64,000 bases of DNA, taken from the NCBI GenBank assembly GCA_029339195.1, contig JAPTJF010000216.1:35844-99843 (forward strand). Reading direction: 5' to 3'. Made by a program: the position numbers and the translations under genes. This DNA is from Micractinium sp. NFX-FRZ. Lineage: Eukaryota > Chlorophyta > Trebouxiophyceae > Chlorellales > Chlorellaceae. A model generated the notes under the pieces. That model made no database searches. It had not been told where the DNA came from and was given only the letters and a program-made list of their open reading frames with translations. This document shows, piece after piece, positions 53,401 to 63,185 of this stretch (within the stretch, counting starts at the first letter, position 1; each line of letters opens with the position of its first letter).

Positions 53401-56400
53401 CAAACAGACCCTGCTCTGCACCCTGCTCCCCTTCCCACGCCGGTTTTCACCCCACCCACCTCCACGCTCTCCTCCGGCGGATCATTGTCCGCCCCTCCCA
53501 GCAGGTCGGCCAGGATCAGCAGCATGATGCGGTCGTTGACCTGCGGCACAGCGGGCACAGCAGGTGTTTGTGTTAGAGGCGAGTGTTGACCAGCATGCTC
53601 TCTTTCCAACACCCTCCACCCCGCCACCTGCAGATGTGTGGTCCTCCCCCACCCACCACCTGCAGACATGTACCCACCCTTCACCCGCACAACCTGCACA
53701 TGTGGGGCTCGACACACCACCCCACCGCCGCCTGCACATGTGTGCCCAAACCCCCACCCGGTTCATACACCCCGCAAGCACCCACCATGGACTTGTTGAA
53801 CAGCTCCGAGATGAGGCGGATGTTGCCCAGCAGCCGCTGCTTGGCGCGCCGCTCAGCCAGCTCCCGCTCTTGGCTGGGCATGCTCTTGGCCACCTGTTTT
53901 TAGGCCAAACAACGCGACGCAGCACGGCAGGGGCGGGGTGAGCGGGCGGCCAGGGGCGAGCAAGCAGACCTCGACCGTAGCCAGCGGGACTCGGTTGTTG
54001 TCCCCAAAATTGCCGACCTGCGGCAATCCTCTGCCACCTCGCACTCCTCCCTCCTGCCTGCCCACCCTGGCCAAGACAGATGCCACCCTGGCAAAGACAG
54101 ATGCCAAGCATACCAGTGGCAGACGTGACTGGCCGCCCTCCTTGCACCGCCCCATGCTTGTGCCTGCTGCCCTCCCTCCCACCCAATCCCTTGCATGCAC
54201 TCCTCCTAGCCCCTCCCTGCTCCCCTCCCTCCCACCTTGCGCGACTCCTCCGTCGCCTCATACTCCTCCTGGCACGTGTTGGCCAGCATCTTGCGGAAGC
54301 TGGTGGGGCGGTCCTCGCCTGCTCAGCGGGACCACAGCGCAGAGCAGCACAGCATGGCAGGTCACAGCGGGGAGACAAGCCGCGGGGGCGGCAGGGCCAG
54401 CAAGAGGCGTGCGCGTGAACCCCACCCAGTGCGTGGCACTCTGGCAGCCCTCCTCCCACAGCAATTGCAGCTGCACACACAGCAGGACGGTACACGTGCC
54501 CTGCACGCAGGTCCCCGCTCGACCAGGGGCAGTGCTTGCCCGTCCCGCTCCCATCTGCAGAGTCGCCCTAGCACCTGGGGCGTAGAACTCAGGCAGCACG
54601 GCGTCCAGCTCGCGGCACAGGTCGGCATACATGGCCACAAACGTGGGCTGCTGCACCGCGTTCTCAAACACCTGGCGGATGGTGCCCTGCAGACGCCGGT
54701 GGCATGTGTGCAAAAAAGGAGCGCCCAAGATCATGACGTGCGTAGACGTGTGCAAGACGATGCTTGAGAACGCCCTCTCCTCAGCTGGCATGCCCGTGCC
54801 AGGGTTCACCCCTGGGGCTGCTTGCAAGTCAACCCTAGCGCTGCAGCGGTGGCCCAGTCATGCGGGTGTGGTTTGAAAGGCATGCCAGTGCGCCCGCAAA
54901 CAACGCGCCTTGCCATTCACTCTCTCTGATTCAGTGTTGGAGTGCTACTCTGGCTTCATGCTCTTCTGGCCTCCTCACCTCGAGCACCTCGTAGCCGTTG
55001 ACCAGCGGGATGATCTGACCCAGCAGGCGCTCAAACTTCTCGGGCGTCAGCTTGTTCAGGATGCCCTTCACCTTGCGCATCGTCTGCTCCACGCCCTCGG
55101 CAGCCACGCCCGCGTGCCACGCCGTGCGCCCCTGGTCCGCGGCGCGCTGGATCTTGGCAGACTCGGGGCCGCCGGCGCCGGCGCCGCCGACAGACACGGG
55201 AGTCGCGTTGCCATAGGCACCCGCGCTGCTGCTGCCGCCGCCGCCGCCGCCGCCGCCCGACGGCTGCGCGTCAGCGGGCCGCCAGCCGGCGCCGCCGCCG
55301 CCCTGCTGCTGCTGCTGCGGCACAGCGCCACCGTTGCCGCTGGCGGAAGCCGCGGAGGCGGCGCCGCCAGAGGGCGGCGGCAGCGAGGAACGAGCGCGCC
55401 AGTCGCGCTCGTCCGCCTCGTCGGCCGCCACGCGCTGCAGCAGCTGCTGCTGCTGCTCACGCCCCGCGGTGTCGTCGGCGGCCAGCAGGATGTCGCTGTT
55501 GGAGTACTGCAGCTCCTGGGGCACGCGGGTGTACTTCTGCACACAGCACAGCACAGCACAGCGCAGTGGGTGCACAAGGGGGGAGGGCATGAGGCACACC
55601 AAAGGGCGGGGCAGCGGGTGGTGCTGCCGCTCAGCGGCGCCATGGGCTGTGTGCGAGAGGCCAGGCTGTGTGGGCAGGTGCCGAGGTGAGACCGAGCATG
55701 GTGAAAGGCAGGGTGCAAGGCGGGGTGGGCCCCGAGGTGTGGTCGCGCCACGGCAACAACACAGAACAAGCGGGCTCAGGCGCATGCCTCGGAAGACCCT
55801 AGTTGCAATAAAAGCGCCGCACCCATGTCAATACCACAGACCAGTGCTTTCGTGAGCACATCAGGCAAACATTGCAGCTGCTGCAAGCTGCACACATGCA
55901 CAGCAAGCACAAGCCAGACGGAGCCCCGCCCTGCCTGCCTGCCCACACGACTGTACCGACCTGCACGAACTTCATGAGGAAGTCCCGGGTGTAGCGGATG
56001 GTCTCCCCAGGCGGCTTCTTCTTGCGCTCCTCATAAGGCACAGTGGCAGCAGAAATCTGCACCACAAAAAGGCACCAACAGTTCGCTCACTTGCGCCGGG
56101 GCGCCGCCTGCCGCCGGCACAGCCGCGGCGCGCCGCCTGGCCTTCAGCACCCGCCGTTCCCATCGCCGCCGCGCTGCCATGTTGCCTGCCAGCCCCTGCT
56201 GGGTCGCGACAGCCTCCCAGGCGAGCAGCAGTGCGGCGAGCGCGCCCATCAGGCACCCAAAGCATGATCAAGACGCCATGCAGGCCCCAACGCTCTGCAG
56301 CCGTCCCACACACCTTGTTCTTCAGCCCCGCGCCCGCTCCCTTTGCAAAACCGGCAAACGGGTTGAGCCCCGCCCCGCCGCCTGGGCGGAGGGCCATGGG

Positions 56401-56439
56401 CCGCAGCGAAATCGTTTCTGTGTCCGCCATGGCGCTCAT
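50458..56439 (-). CDS. eIFiso4G-like translation initiation factor (MIF4G + MA3)
   Basis: Scaffold of the cap-binding complex that joins eIF4E, eIF4A and eIF3. Exons: 56439-56314, 56056-55961, 55536-54979, 54686-54575, 54318-54236, 53893-53786, 53540-53460, 53185-52985, 52645-52489, 52170-52020, 51326-51179, 50922-50458. In-frame ATGs lie at 56439 and 56430; from the latter the protein has 758 residues, the size of plant eIFiso4G. Numbering from 56430, a canonical eIF4E-binding motif YTRDFLM (Y-x4-L-hydrophobic) lies at 61-67. A Gln/Gly-rich linker follows, then a MIF4G domain from about 220 to 450 (ILNKLTPEKFERLLGQ, QQPTFVAMYADLC, NIRLISELFN). A C-terminal MA3 domain (SLFSDYLSDPNIDEAVGTAQ) spans about 575-750. 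The exon 9 acceptor region is echoed twice in intron 8. Long eIF4G features are absent, so the iso form is favoured. Confidence 0.92.
52738..52852 (-). repeat. Two intronic echoes of eIFiso4G exon 9 start
   Basis: On the plus strand 52738-52783 aligns with 52609-52650 (shared GAGCCTCGCTGCGGATG core, then CCAGC, CTTGGCC). A second, more decayed copy covers 52795-52852 (CTCAGCCTGCGCCTCC core). Both lie in the intron directly upstream of exon 9. Confidence 0.78.
53615..53775. repeat. ~40-bp imperfect tandem array in eIFiso4G intron 6
   Basis: Four loosely repeated units built on ACCTGCANATGTG and CCACCC words fill the intron between the exons ending at 53786 and starting at 53540. Each unit holds a CACCTGCA word whose complement is a donor-like TGCAGGTG. 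Confidence 0.75.
54062..54103. repeat. 21-bp tandem duplication in eIFiso4G intron 5
   Basis: Two 21-base units (54062-54082, 54083-54103) differ at a single base. They lie between the exons ending at 54236 and starting at 53893. Confidence 0.92.
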
Positions 56440-57433
56440 GCAATCACTGCGGAACGATGGCCAGAGCCCGGAAGTCTTCAGCCCGCCTAGCTGGCAGCCG
56501 TCGCTGCCTGGGACCGCGGCGGCTGTTCCAGAGATGTGCATTCCCTTCTTGCATTTGCCTGTCTGGTGCAGCGGCGCTGTATGGCGGTATATTCGCTATG
56601 AGCAATCGAACGCGGCCAGCCAGTCCCTGCAGCACGCGAGGGGCAAGGCGGCAGGACGGGGCGAGCGGCAGTGGCGGGTCAGGCGCACACTGACCGCTGC
56701 GCTCGCAGGTGATGCAGAGCCCTCTGATTTTGGCAGAAGGCCACAGGCATGCTCAGATCTGCATGCATGCATGCCATCGGTTTCAGTAGCGCTGCAGCTG
56801 CCTGCCTCTTTCTCGTGCAAGCTGCAAGGTTGTCCGGTGCCGCCGCTCTTGCAATACGCGCCGCCATACCCGGCGACTGCGGTGCACGTAAGCCAGCCTT
56901 GCTGCGGCGCTGTTCAGCATTGCACCATTCCCATACTGTATCTGCCGAGCATCGCAGACGCCCTCATGCATGCATGTGCTTTTTGCCCCGGACAGCATCC
57001 GTAACACCGCTTAACTCAACAGGGCGGCTGCTCATGGCGTGGAGAGCGGCAGGCTGCTGCTTACATCCACCGGCAGTCAATTTTTAAAAAGCAGCAGTGT
57101 CTGCAGGCACTGCTGCGGTAGCACAGATTGCGGCACGCGCCACAGCGGCGCGGGTGCTGTGTGTTGTTGCATCCCCTCAGACAGCACATATCCGCATGAC
57201 CGGCGGCGCCGCCACTGCTGCTGCCAGTGGCATGTCAGCTGCCTCCGACTCCGCTGCGCAGGCAGCTGTCATGCTTGCCGCTTGCATCCGTTACGGTCAC
57301 TTACAATGAAGGCTGTCAACACATTGTGGAGCATCAAATGAGGAGGGGCAACAGGATGTTCCACATGAGGAGGCGGCGAGTGGGACGAGCCAGTGCCTGG
57401 GCGCTGGCTGACGTGCAGCCGCCGTGCGCCACC
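56440..57433. other. eIFiso4G promoter region and MIC10 3' flank
   Basis: About 1 kb, no supported gene. GCATGCATGC words recur around 56755-56775 and 56965-56975. TTACA at 57301-57305 is TGTAA on the minus strand, about 130 bases past the MIC10 stop, and is its likely poly(A) signal. Confidence 0.5.
57301..57305 (-). terminator. Putative TGTAA polyadenylation signal (MIC10)
   Basis: Minus-strand TGTAA shortly downstream of the MIC10 stop codon; position fits a short 3' UTR. Confidence 0.55.
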
Positions 57434-58112
57434 TCACTTGCTGCTTGGCACGCCAAAGAGCTCGTGGAAGAGGCTGCAGGCAGGGCAGGGGAGGGAGGCG
57501 GAATGCACGCAGGGCTGTGAGGGAGTGCCTTGCAAGGTGCACAAGCCGAGGGCAAGCACAGGATGGGGCGGGTGGTCTGCGCGGTTTGCGGGCAGCCCCC
57601 TCCTGGCACTGCACCTCTGCATGCTGGTGATGCCCCTGCCCCCGCCCCCACTCACTCCTGATTCGCCTGGTACGCGCTGCCCAGCCCAAACCCGGCGCCC
57701 ATGCCCAGGGCAGTCGCACGCGCGGTGGGCGCTCCTGTGGGGCAGGTGCGTGAGTGGGCGGTTGAGCGAACGAGCGGCAGCAAGGAGGGGGGCTGGCCCA
57801 GCCCAACCCACCCAGCAGAGAGGGAGGTGGAGTCACAGCAGCAGCAGTACCACAGGGGCAGCATGCAGCAGATCGTACGCAGGAGCTAGCCAACAATCAA
57901 GGGATTGGCACAAGCTCCAGCCTAGCCTGCTCGCCGCCATGCTCCCCACGAACATGTGTGTGCCAGCAGCACCAGGCCCGCCACTCACGGAGCAGCAGGA
58001 AGGCAGCGAGGCCGCCGGCCAGCGTGCCGTACACGGCACGCCGCAGCATCAGATCCAGAGCCTCATCCCACTTGCGGTCGTTGAACACCGGGGCTGCCTG
58101 CTTGTCTGACAT
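57434..58112 (-). CDS. MIC10: MICOS complex subunit MIC10
   Basis: Small inner-membrane protein that bends mitochondrial membrane at cristae junctions. Exons: 58112-57989, 57734-57656, 57473-57434, giving 80 residues, exactly the family's usual size. The N-terminus (NDRKWDEALDLMLRRAVYGT) carries the conserved RKWD-type motif. The first membrane segment follows (LAGGLAAFLLL). The second contains the diagnostic glycine-rich GMGAGFGLGSAY motif needed for oligomerisation. The last exon adds LFHELFGVPSSK. All three exons are needed to recover the family pattern, and both introns keep phase. Confidence 0.92.
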
Positions 58113-59158
58113 GGGTGCTGCACTGGCCCCACAGAAATGAGCTCACAAGCCGCTGCGCCCGCCCGCTGCGTGCCGGTCACCGATGATGGTGTTGTGTGCT
58201 ACCTGCGGCGCAGAGGCGCAAGCTCAATTGAGCTGGTCAGCACCCACATCAGGTTCAAGCCAACATAGAGCTTCTGTGCAAGCTTGCATATCCTGGGGGT
58301 GGGGTGCCACCTGAGCTGGGCTTCCCGCACCGCTCCCTGCCGCCGCTGGCTGCTGCCACTGGCCGGCAGCGGGCTCAGGGTCCTGAGCCCGTCGCGCACC
58401 CTAGACTTGGCGGGCCCTTGATTGCCGCACGCGTCCCAAAACATACCTTGCGAGCCGAGCAGCCGCAGACGAAGGTCGCACAGAAGAGGAGCACCCTGCG
58501 GCTGTTGCTGTCAGTCAGGCGGCGGGCCCTGTTATTTGACTAACACCAGACGCAAAGTAGACGATGCCCACAGGCAGGTGGGAACAAGAGCCGTCCGCCA
58601 AGCATAGGGCGCCGCAAAAGCGGCGGGGGTCGGCACAGTCAGCGGGAACATAAGAGGCAATCGCTAGTACGTGGAGCCACCCACGGGATGACATCAAGGG
58701 ATACATACTCAGTGTGCAAAGCAGTGGCAGTGCAATGCAGTGTTGGCATGAGCTCGCGCATGCAAAACTACGCAGCTTGAGTCCACAAAGGGAGGGCTGG
58801 AGCGAGGGCTAGCAGGCGAGGTCAGTGAGGAGGTGCAACCCCTGTACTGCCCCACCTCCCGAGGGGTCTGTGTCCTAGACTGCAGCTAGCCAACTAGTGA
58901 CAGTGGCGTACAGTATGGCTGGAAGCACTTCTGCAAGCTGCAACTGAATGATCATCCGCCGCCAGTGCCTGCCAGTGCGCTTGCGTTCTTCGGCACCCAA
59001 TTTCAAATATCAGTTGGAGGTCAGTCAGGGGGGCAGTGGTAGTAGCTGAAGGGGCATCAGAGGAGCTAGCTCAAGCGGGAGCAGAGGATAATGAAACAAA
59101 AACATGTAGCAGGGCATGGAAGGCTGAGGTGAGCCATCCCCAGCAGGGTGGAGGGCGC
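58113..59158. other. MIC10 upstream region and DUS1 3' flank
   Basis: 1 kb without a supported gene. The interval 58700-59110 is comparatively AT-rich and has no long open frame. I could not place a poly(A) word for DUS1. Confidence 0.45.
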
Positions 59159-62100
59159 TCACACGCCCACCAGCGCTGCCGCCTCCTCCTCCGCCTCTCG
59201 CTGCGTCTCGCCGGCGGGGGCTGCTCCCGCCGCCTCGCCGCAGCCGTCGCCGCAGCCGTCGCCGACGCCCTCGCCCCCCGCGGGCCCCTCTATCCGCGCC
59301 AGCCCCAGCTCCTCACGCTGCTGCTCCTCAATGGCCCGCTGCAGCGCCGCCTCCGCCTCCATCCTCGCCAGCGCGCGTGCCGACAGGGCGGGCACGGGGT
59401 GCGTGCGCCCCGTGGCCTCGATGCGCGCAATGGCCTCGAAGGCGAACTGGCGCAGGCGGTCCGAGTCCCAGTCAAACCCGTGGTTCAAGTCCTCCCGCAT
59501 GTCGGTGAACTCTTGCAGCCAGGCGCCTGCAGTGGTGGTCAGAAGAGGCAGGGAGGGGCGGTCAGAAGAGGCAGGGAGGCGAGGTGATATATAACAAAGG
59601 CACCCCTCCCCTCACTGCTCCTCTTTGCCGCCTCTTCCCTCCACCACCTGGCAGGCGTGCCCCTCGGGCATCCGCCAGGGTGTCGGGTGCGCAGGGCTAA
59701 CCCACACGAATCCTGCCCCCCTGCCACCGGCCTGCCCCGCCCGCCCGCCCTGCCGTCTACCTCCCTTGCCCCCCCCCTGCCAGGCAGCCGCAGCAGGCTC
59801 ACCAAAGCAGCTGGAAGGCGTGGGTGGCCCTTGACCACCCTCCAGGGCTGGGGCTGCACAGCTCAGACCACATTGCTACCAGTTGCCCACCCTCCCCCTG
59901 CCCCGCCCATCCTCACCCAGCAGCTGGAAGGCGTGCCCCTTGACCATCCTCCAGGGCGTGGGGTGCAGGTCCAGCAGGTCGCAGTACTCGAGCAGCAGGT
60001 GGGCGCCGTCCAGGTGGCCAAAGGCGCCACCTGGCGCCAGCCGCCGCTGGCTGAACAGGGCCGGGTCAACCAGCAGCGACTCGGCGCTCATCACGCCGTC
60101 AACCCCTGCGGGACGTGAAGGGATGAAGAGGAAGGGAATCGTGGGTCGGCTTGACGCTGGGCAGGCAAAGGGGGTGGGGGGCGCCAGGGTGGGGCCACCA
60201 GAAGGGGCTCATCACGCCGCCTGCCCCTGTGGATGTGGGAGTGAAAGGGTCAAAGGGTGGGCCAACTTTGCATGCCTGGGGTGCGGCAACTGCCAACCAG
60301 AGGGGCACCCGGCTGCGGCCGGGCGCCGGTGCAGCGGCAGGCTGGTCCTATTGGCGCCACCCAGCATCTCAGCTTGCCCTGCACTCAACCAGCGAGGCCT
60401 GCCGTCACCCCGCCACCCACCCCGCCACCCACCCGTTGCATCCATCAGGGCGTGGCAGTCCTGCAGCGTGCGGATGTTGCCGTTGCCCAGCACAGGGATG
60501 CGCAGCGCCTGGGAGGGGGCGGGCGAGGAGGGAACAACAGTGGGCGTGAGTTGGGGGTGAGGTGCCTAGGTTGGAGGGTGGGGGCCACAGTGCGGACGTT
60601 GCAGCTGCCCAGCACTGGGGTGTGCAGGGTTTGGGGGGAGGGAGACAGCGGAGACGTGTTGAGAAGGGGGCGGGGCGGGCGAACGATGGCCGTGGCTGTG
60701 TCGTGGGGGTGGCGGGGAGCGGATGCCACCCCAGGGTGTGTCCACAAGAAGGACACTGAGCAGAGGAGAGGCCCGCCTGCTTGCACCGCTGCGTTGCACT
60801 CCCAGTGCGCAGCCCATCCACACCCAAACAAACAGTAAATGCAACACCTGCGCGCCCGCCCACCTGCTTGACGACAGCGATGTACGCCCACCCACCCAGC
60901 ACACCCACGCCGGAAAGGCAGCACATCATCCAATGCAACACGTGTGCGCCCGCCCACCTGCTTGACTGCCTTGATGTACTCCCACTCCGCCAGCACCTCG
61001 CTGGCCCGCTTCTGCTCGCGCGTGCGCCCGTGGATGGCCAGCAGGCTGGCCCCCGCCCGCTCCAGCATCTGCGCGTACTCCACCGTGCGCTGCACGTCGG
61101 AGAAGCGCCTGATCTTGACGGTGACGGGGACCGACAGGTTGGACGACAGCTGGCGCACCATGCGCTCCACAAGCGGAAGGTCGTCCATCAAAAAGGCGCC
61201 TGCAGCAGCAGGAGGGGGGAGCCGCAGCGTGCGCAGCCGGCAGGCAGTCAGAATGTCATAATCTGTGCATGAAATATGCCTCTTGAGCAAGGTTTTTCTT
61301 TATTGAAGTTTGCACCGCAGTGTGCAGGAGGGGGTGACGCACACCCTGAAGACACCATCTGCCTGTCGCCTGCCCCCTTCCCACCCCACCTGCCTCCACT
61401 CACCGTACTGGCCGCATCCTGCTATGCACTTTGGTCCCCCCTGCTGCAAGACCTCCGCTGCTCATGCATTGCCTCGCCGCACTGTGTGATGCGGCTGCAG
61501 GCACCCCAGGTTGCCAAGCGGGCACCCCAGGTTGCCAAGCGGGCACCCCAGGCTGCCCTGCTGCTTCGCCTGCTCACGCATCACACACTTGCCCGCACAT
61601 TGTGACGCGCTGTAGGCACCCCAACCACCCTCTCCCCCCTCCCCTCCCGGTTGCCCCGCTCACTCACCGCACTTGGCGCGCCTGGCGATGCGCTATGCAC
61701 AGACACCCGCACCTCCCTCCTCTCCCCTCCCTCCCCTCCCGGCTGCACCGCTCGCTCACCGTACTTGCCGCGCCGTGCGATGCGCTGCGGGCAGCCCAGG
61801 TTGAGGTCCACCCCGTCCACGTATGCCTCCACCATCTGGGCGGCCCGCAGCAGGACTTCAGGGTCGTTTGCGCAGAACTGGGCAAGCAGCGGGCGGTCCT
61901 GCGGCAGAGGCGGCAGCAGCAGCAGCAGGCAGCGGGGTGCAGCGGTGAGTGCGCTGGGGCGGCGGCAGCGGCGGCAGCAGTGAGTTAACAGGCAGGAGCA
62001 GCAGCAGGAGCAGCGGGCGGTCCTGCTGCCGCGGCGGCGGGCAGCGTGCAGCAGTGAGTGCGATGCGGCGGCGGGCAGCGTGCAGCAGTGAGTGCGATGT

Positions 62101-63185
62101 GGCGGCGGCAGCGGCGGCAACAGCGGCAGCGGTGTGGAGCAGCATTGAACTAAGCAGCCAGCAGCAGCAGCAGCAAGCAGCGGCAGTGTGCCAGCGCAGC
62201 AGCAGCAAGCAGCGGCAGTGTGCCAGCAGCAACAGCAGTGTGCAACCAGCAGCAGCAGCAACAGCAGTGTGCAACCAGCAGCAGCAACAGCAGTGTGCAA
62301 CCAGCAGCAGCGGCGGCAGCGGCAGCGGCGGCAGCAGCCGGCATCCGCACGAGGATGGTGGGACATCAACGGTGCTGGGCTGTTGCTACATGTGCGCCTG
62401 CCTGCCACCTCACCGACCAACTGCAGCTTCCAACCCCTGGATGCCTCCCTTCCGCCCACCGCCCCGCCCACCTGCGTGGTGGTGGTGAAATGCTCGGCCC
62501 GGTAGGCGGGCGTCTCAAGGAAGAGGCGGGCGTGCAGCATGGGGGTGTAGGCGGCGGTGGCGCCGTGCCGGCGGCACAGCTGCCGGAAGGCCAGCTCGCT
62601 TTGGTCCACCATGGGGGCCACCTGTGGTGGGGGCGAGCCGTGAGTGGGGAAGGCAGGCAGGTGAGGCGTGTGGCTGCAGGCGGCGGTCGGCTCGGGTGCC
62701 CGGGTTGCGTGCGGCACAGCTGGTTCTGGCAGCTGGGCGGCATGCAAAGCAAAAATCAACAGGCGCTAGCTTGCAGGGGGGGCCTGTTACAGTGCAACAA
62801 ATGAAGCCTGAAAGGAAGCCAGGAAAAGTGTGATGGTCACTAGCACCTCAGCAGCTCTGTGCCTGCAAGGAGCGGCACCCGCAGGCAGCAGCCGCCGCCA
62901 CTCAACTTCACCCCCTGCTGCCAGCCCCCTTCCATACATCCTCACCCAGAATTTGGGCGCCCCCATCGCATTGAACCACTCCCAGGCCGCCTCGGCCTGC
63001 GGCACCTCCTCGGGCGGGTTGAGAGGATACATGCCGCCCAGCTGCGCCGGTCTGCTGGTCCCTCCGATAGGGTACACTGTGCCGCCGCGTGCCGTGACGC
63101 TCAGAGCTCGCCTGTGCACCGCCCGCCCGCTGCCTGCCACAAAAGTCCGCTGCACTGCAATGGCGGCGCCCGCTCTACAGAGCAT
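59159..63185 (-). CDS. DUS1: tRNA-dihydrouridine synthase, Dus1 type
   Basis: FMN enzyme that reduces uridine to dihydrouridine in the tRNA D-loop; Dus1 acts at positions 16/17. Exons: 63185-62946, 62621-62472, 61898-61760, 61199-60958, 60508-60433, 60105-59917, 59526-59159; 467 residues. The Dus1 opening [14 protein letters not shown] joins [20 protein letters not shown] across intron 1. The catalytic Cys166 lies in [17 protein letters not shown]/tRNA motifs are [20 protein letters not shown] and [12 protein letters not shown]. An Arg/Ala-rich leader of about 45 residues suggests organelle import. The C-terminus ends in a Gly/Glu-rich tail. At least five junctions of this gene have decayed copies inside neighbouring introns (see findings). 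Confidence 0.92.
59539..59580. repeat. ~22-bp tandem duplication in DUS1 intron 6
   Basis: GTCAGAAGAGGCAGGGAGG occurs twice in tandem immediately upstream (sense) of the last exon's acceptor at 59527. Confidence 0.9.
59648..59859 (-). repeat. Two intronic echoes of DUS1 exon 6 end
   Basis: The end of exon 6 (59917-59975) is repeated at 59799-59859 with a GTGAG donor still attached, and more loosely at 59648-59690. Sense translation of the nearer copy gives [14 protein letters not shown] against the true [14 protein letters not shown]. Confidence 0.85.
60203..60232 (-). repeat. Intronic echo of DUS1 exon 6 start
   Basis: Sense GGGGCAGGCGGCGTGATGAG matches the true exon 6 opening GGGGTTGACGGCGTGATGAG, about 120 bases away, and is also preceded by CAG. 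Confidence 0.82.
60585..60635 (-). repeat. Intronic echo of DUS1 exon 5 start
   Basis: Sense translation gives [14 protein letters not shown] against the true exon 5 [14 protein letters not shown] starting at 60508. The acceptor-like context is degraded. Confidence 0.85.
60838..60900 (-). repeat. Intronic echo of DUS1 exon 4 end and donor
   Basis: Sense [17 protein letters not shown] parallels the true exon end EYIKAVKQ plus intron start (VGGRTRVAL). The CAG|GTGGGCGGGCGC donor context is intact in the copy. Confidence 0.88.
61398..61710 (-). repeat. Array of four diverged copies of DUS1 exon 3 end
   Basis: Copies related to the true exon 3 end and donor (61750-61795) recur at about 61400, 61450-61505, 61571-61620 and 61655-61700. 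Each contains CTCACCG- or CACTTGCCGCG-type words followed by ATGCG(C)TNTG. A 21-bp unit (GGCACCCCAGGTTGCCAAGCG class) is additionally repeated three times at 61500-61560. Confidence 0.75.
61905..62345. repeat. CAG/GCN-rich satellite filling DUS1 intron 2
   Basis: About 440 bases dominated by CAGCAG, GCGGCG and CAGCAGCAACAG tracts. Longer units (GTGCAGCAGTGAGTGCGATG at 62047 and 62080) are duplicated. A GGGCGGTCCTGC word at about 62015 echoes the exon 3 start at 61898. Confidence 0.85.
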
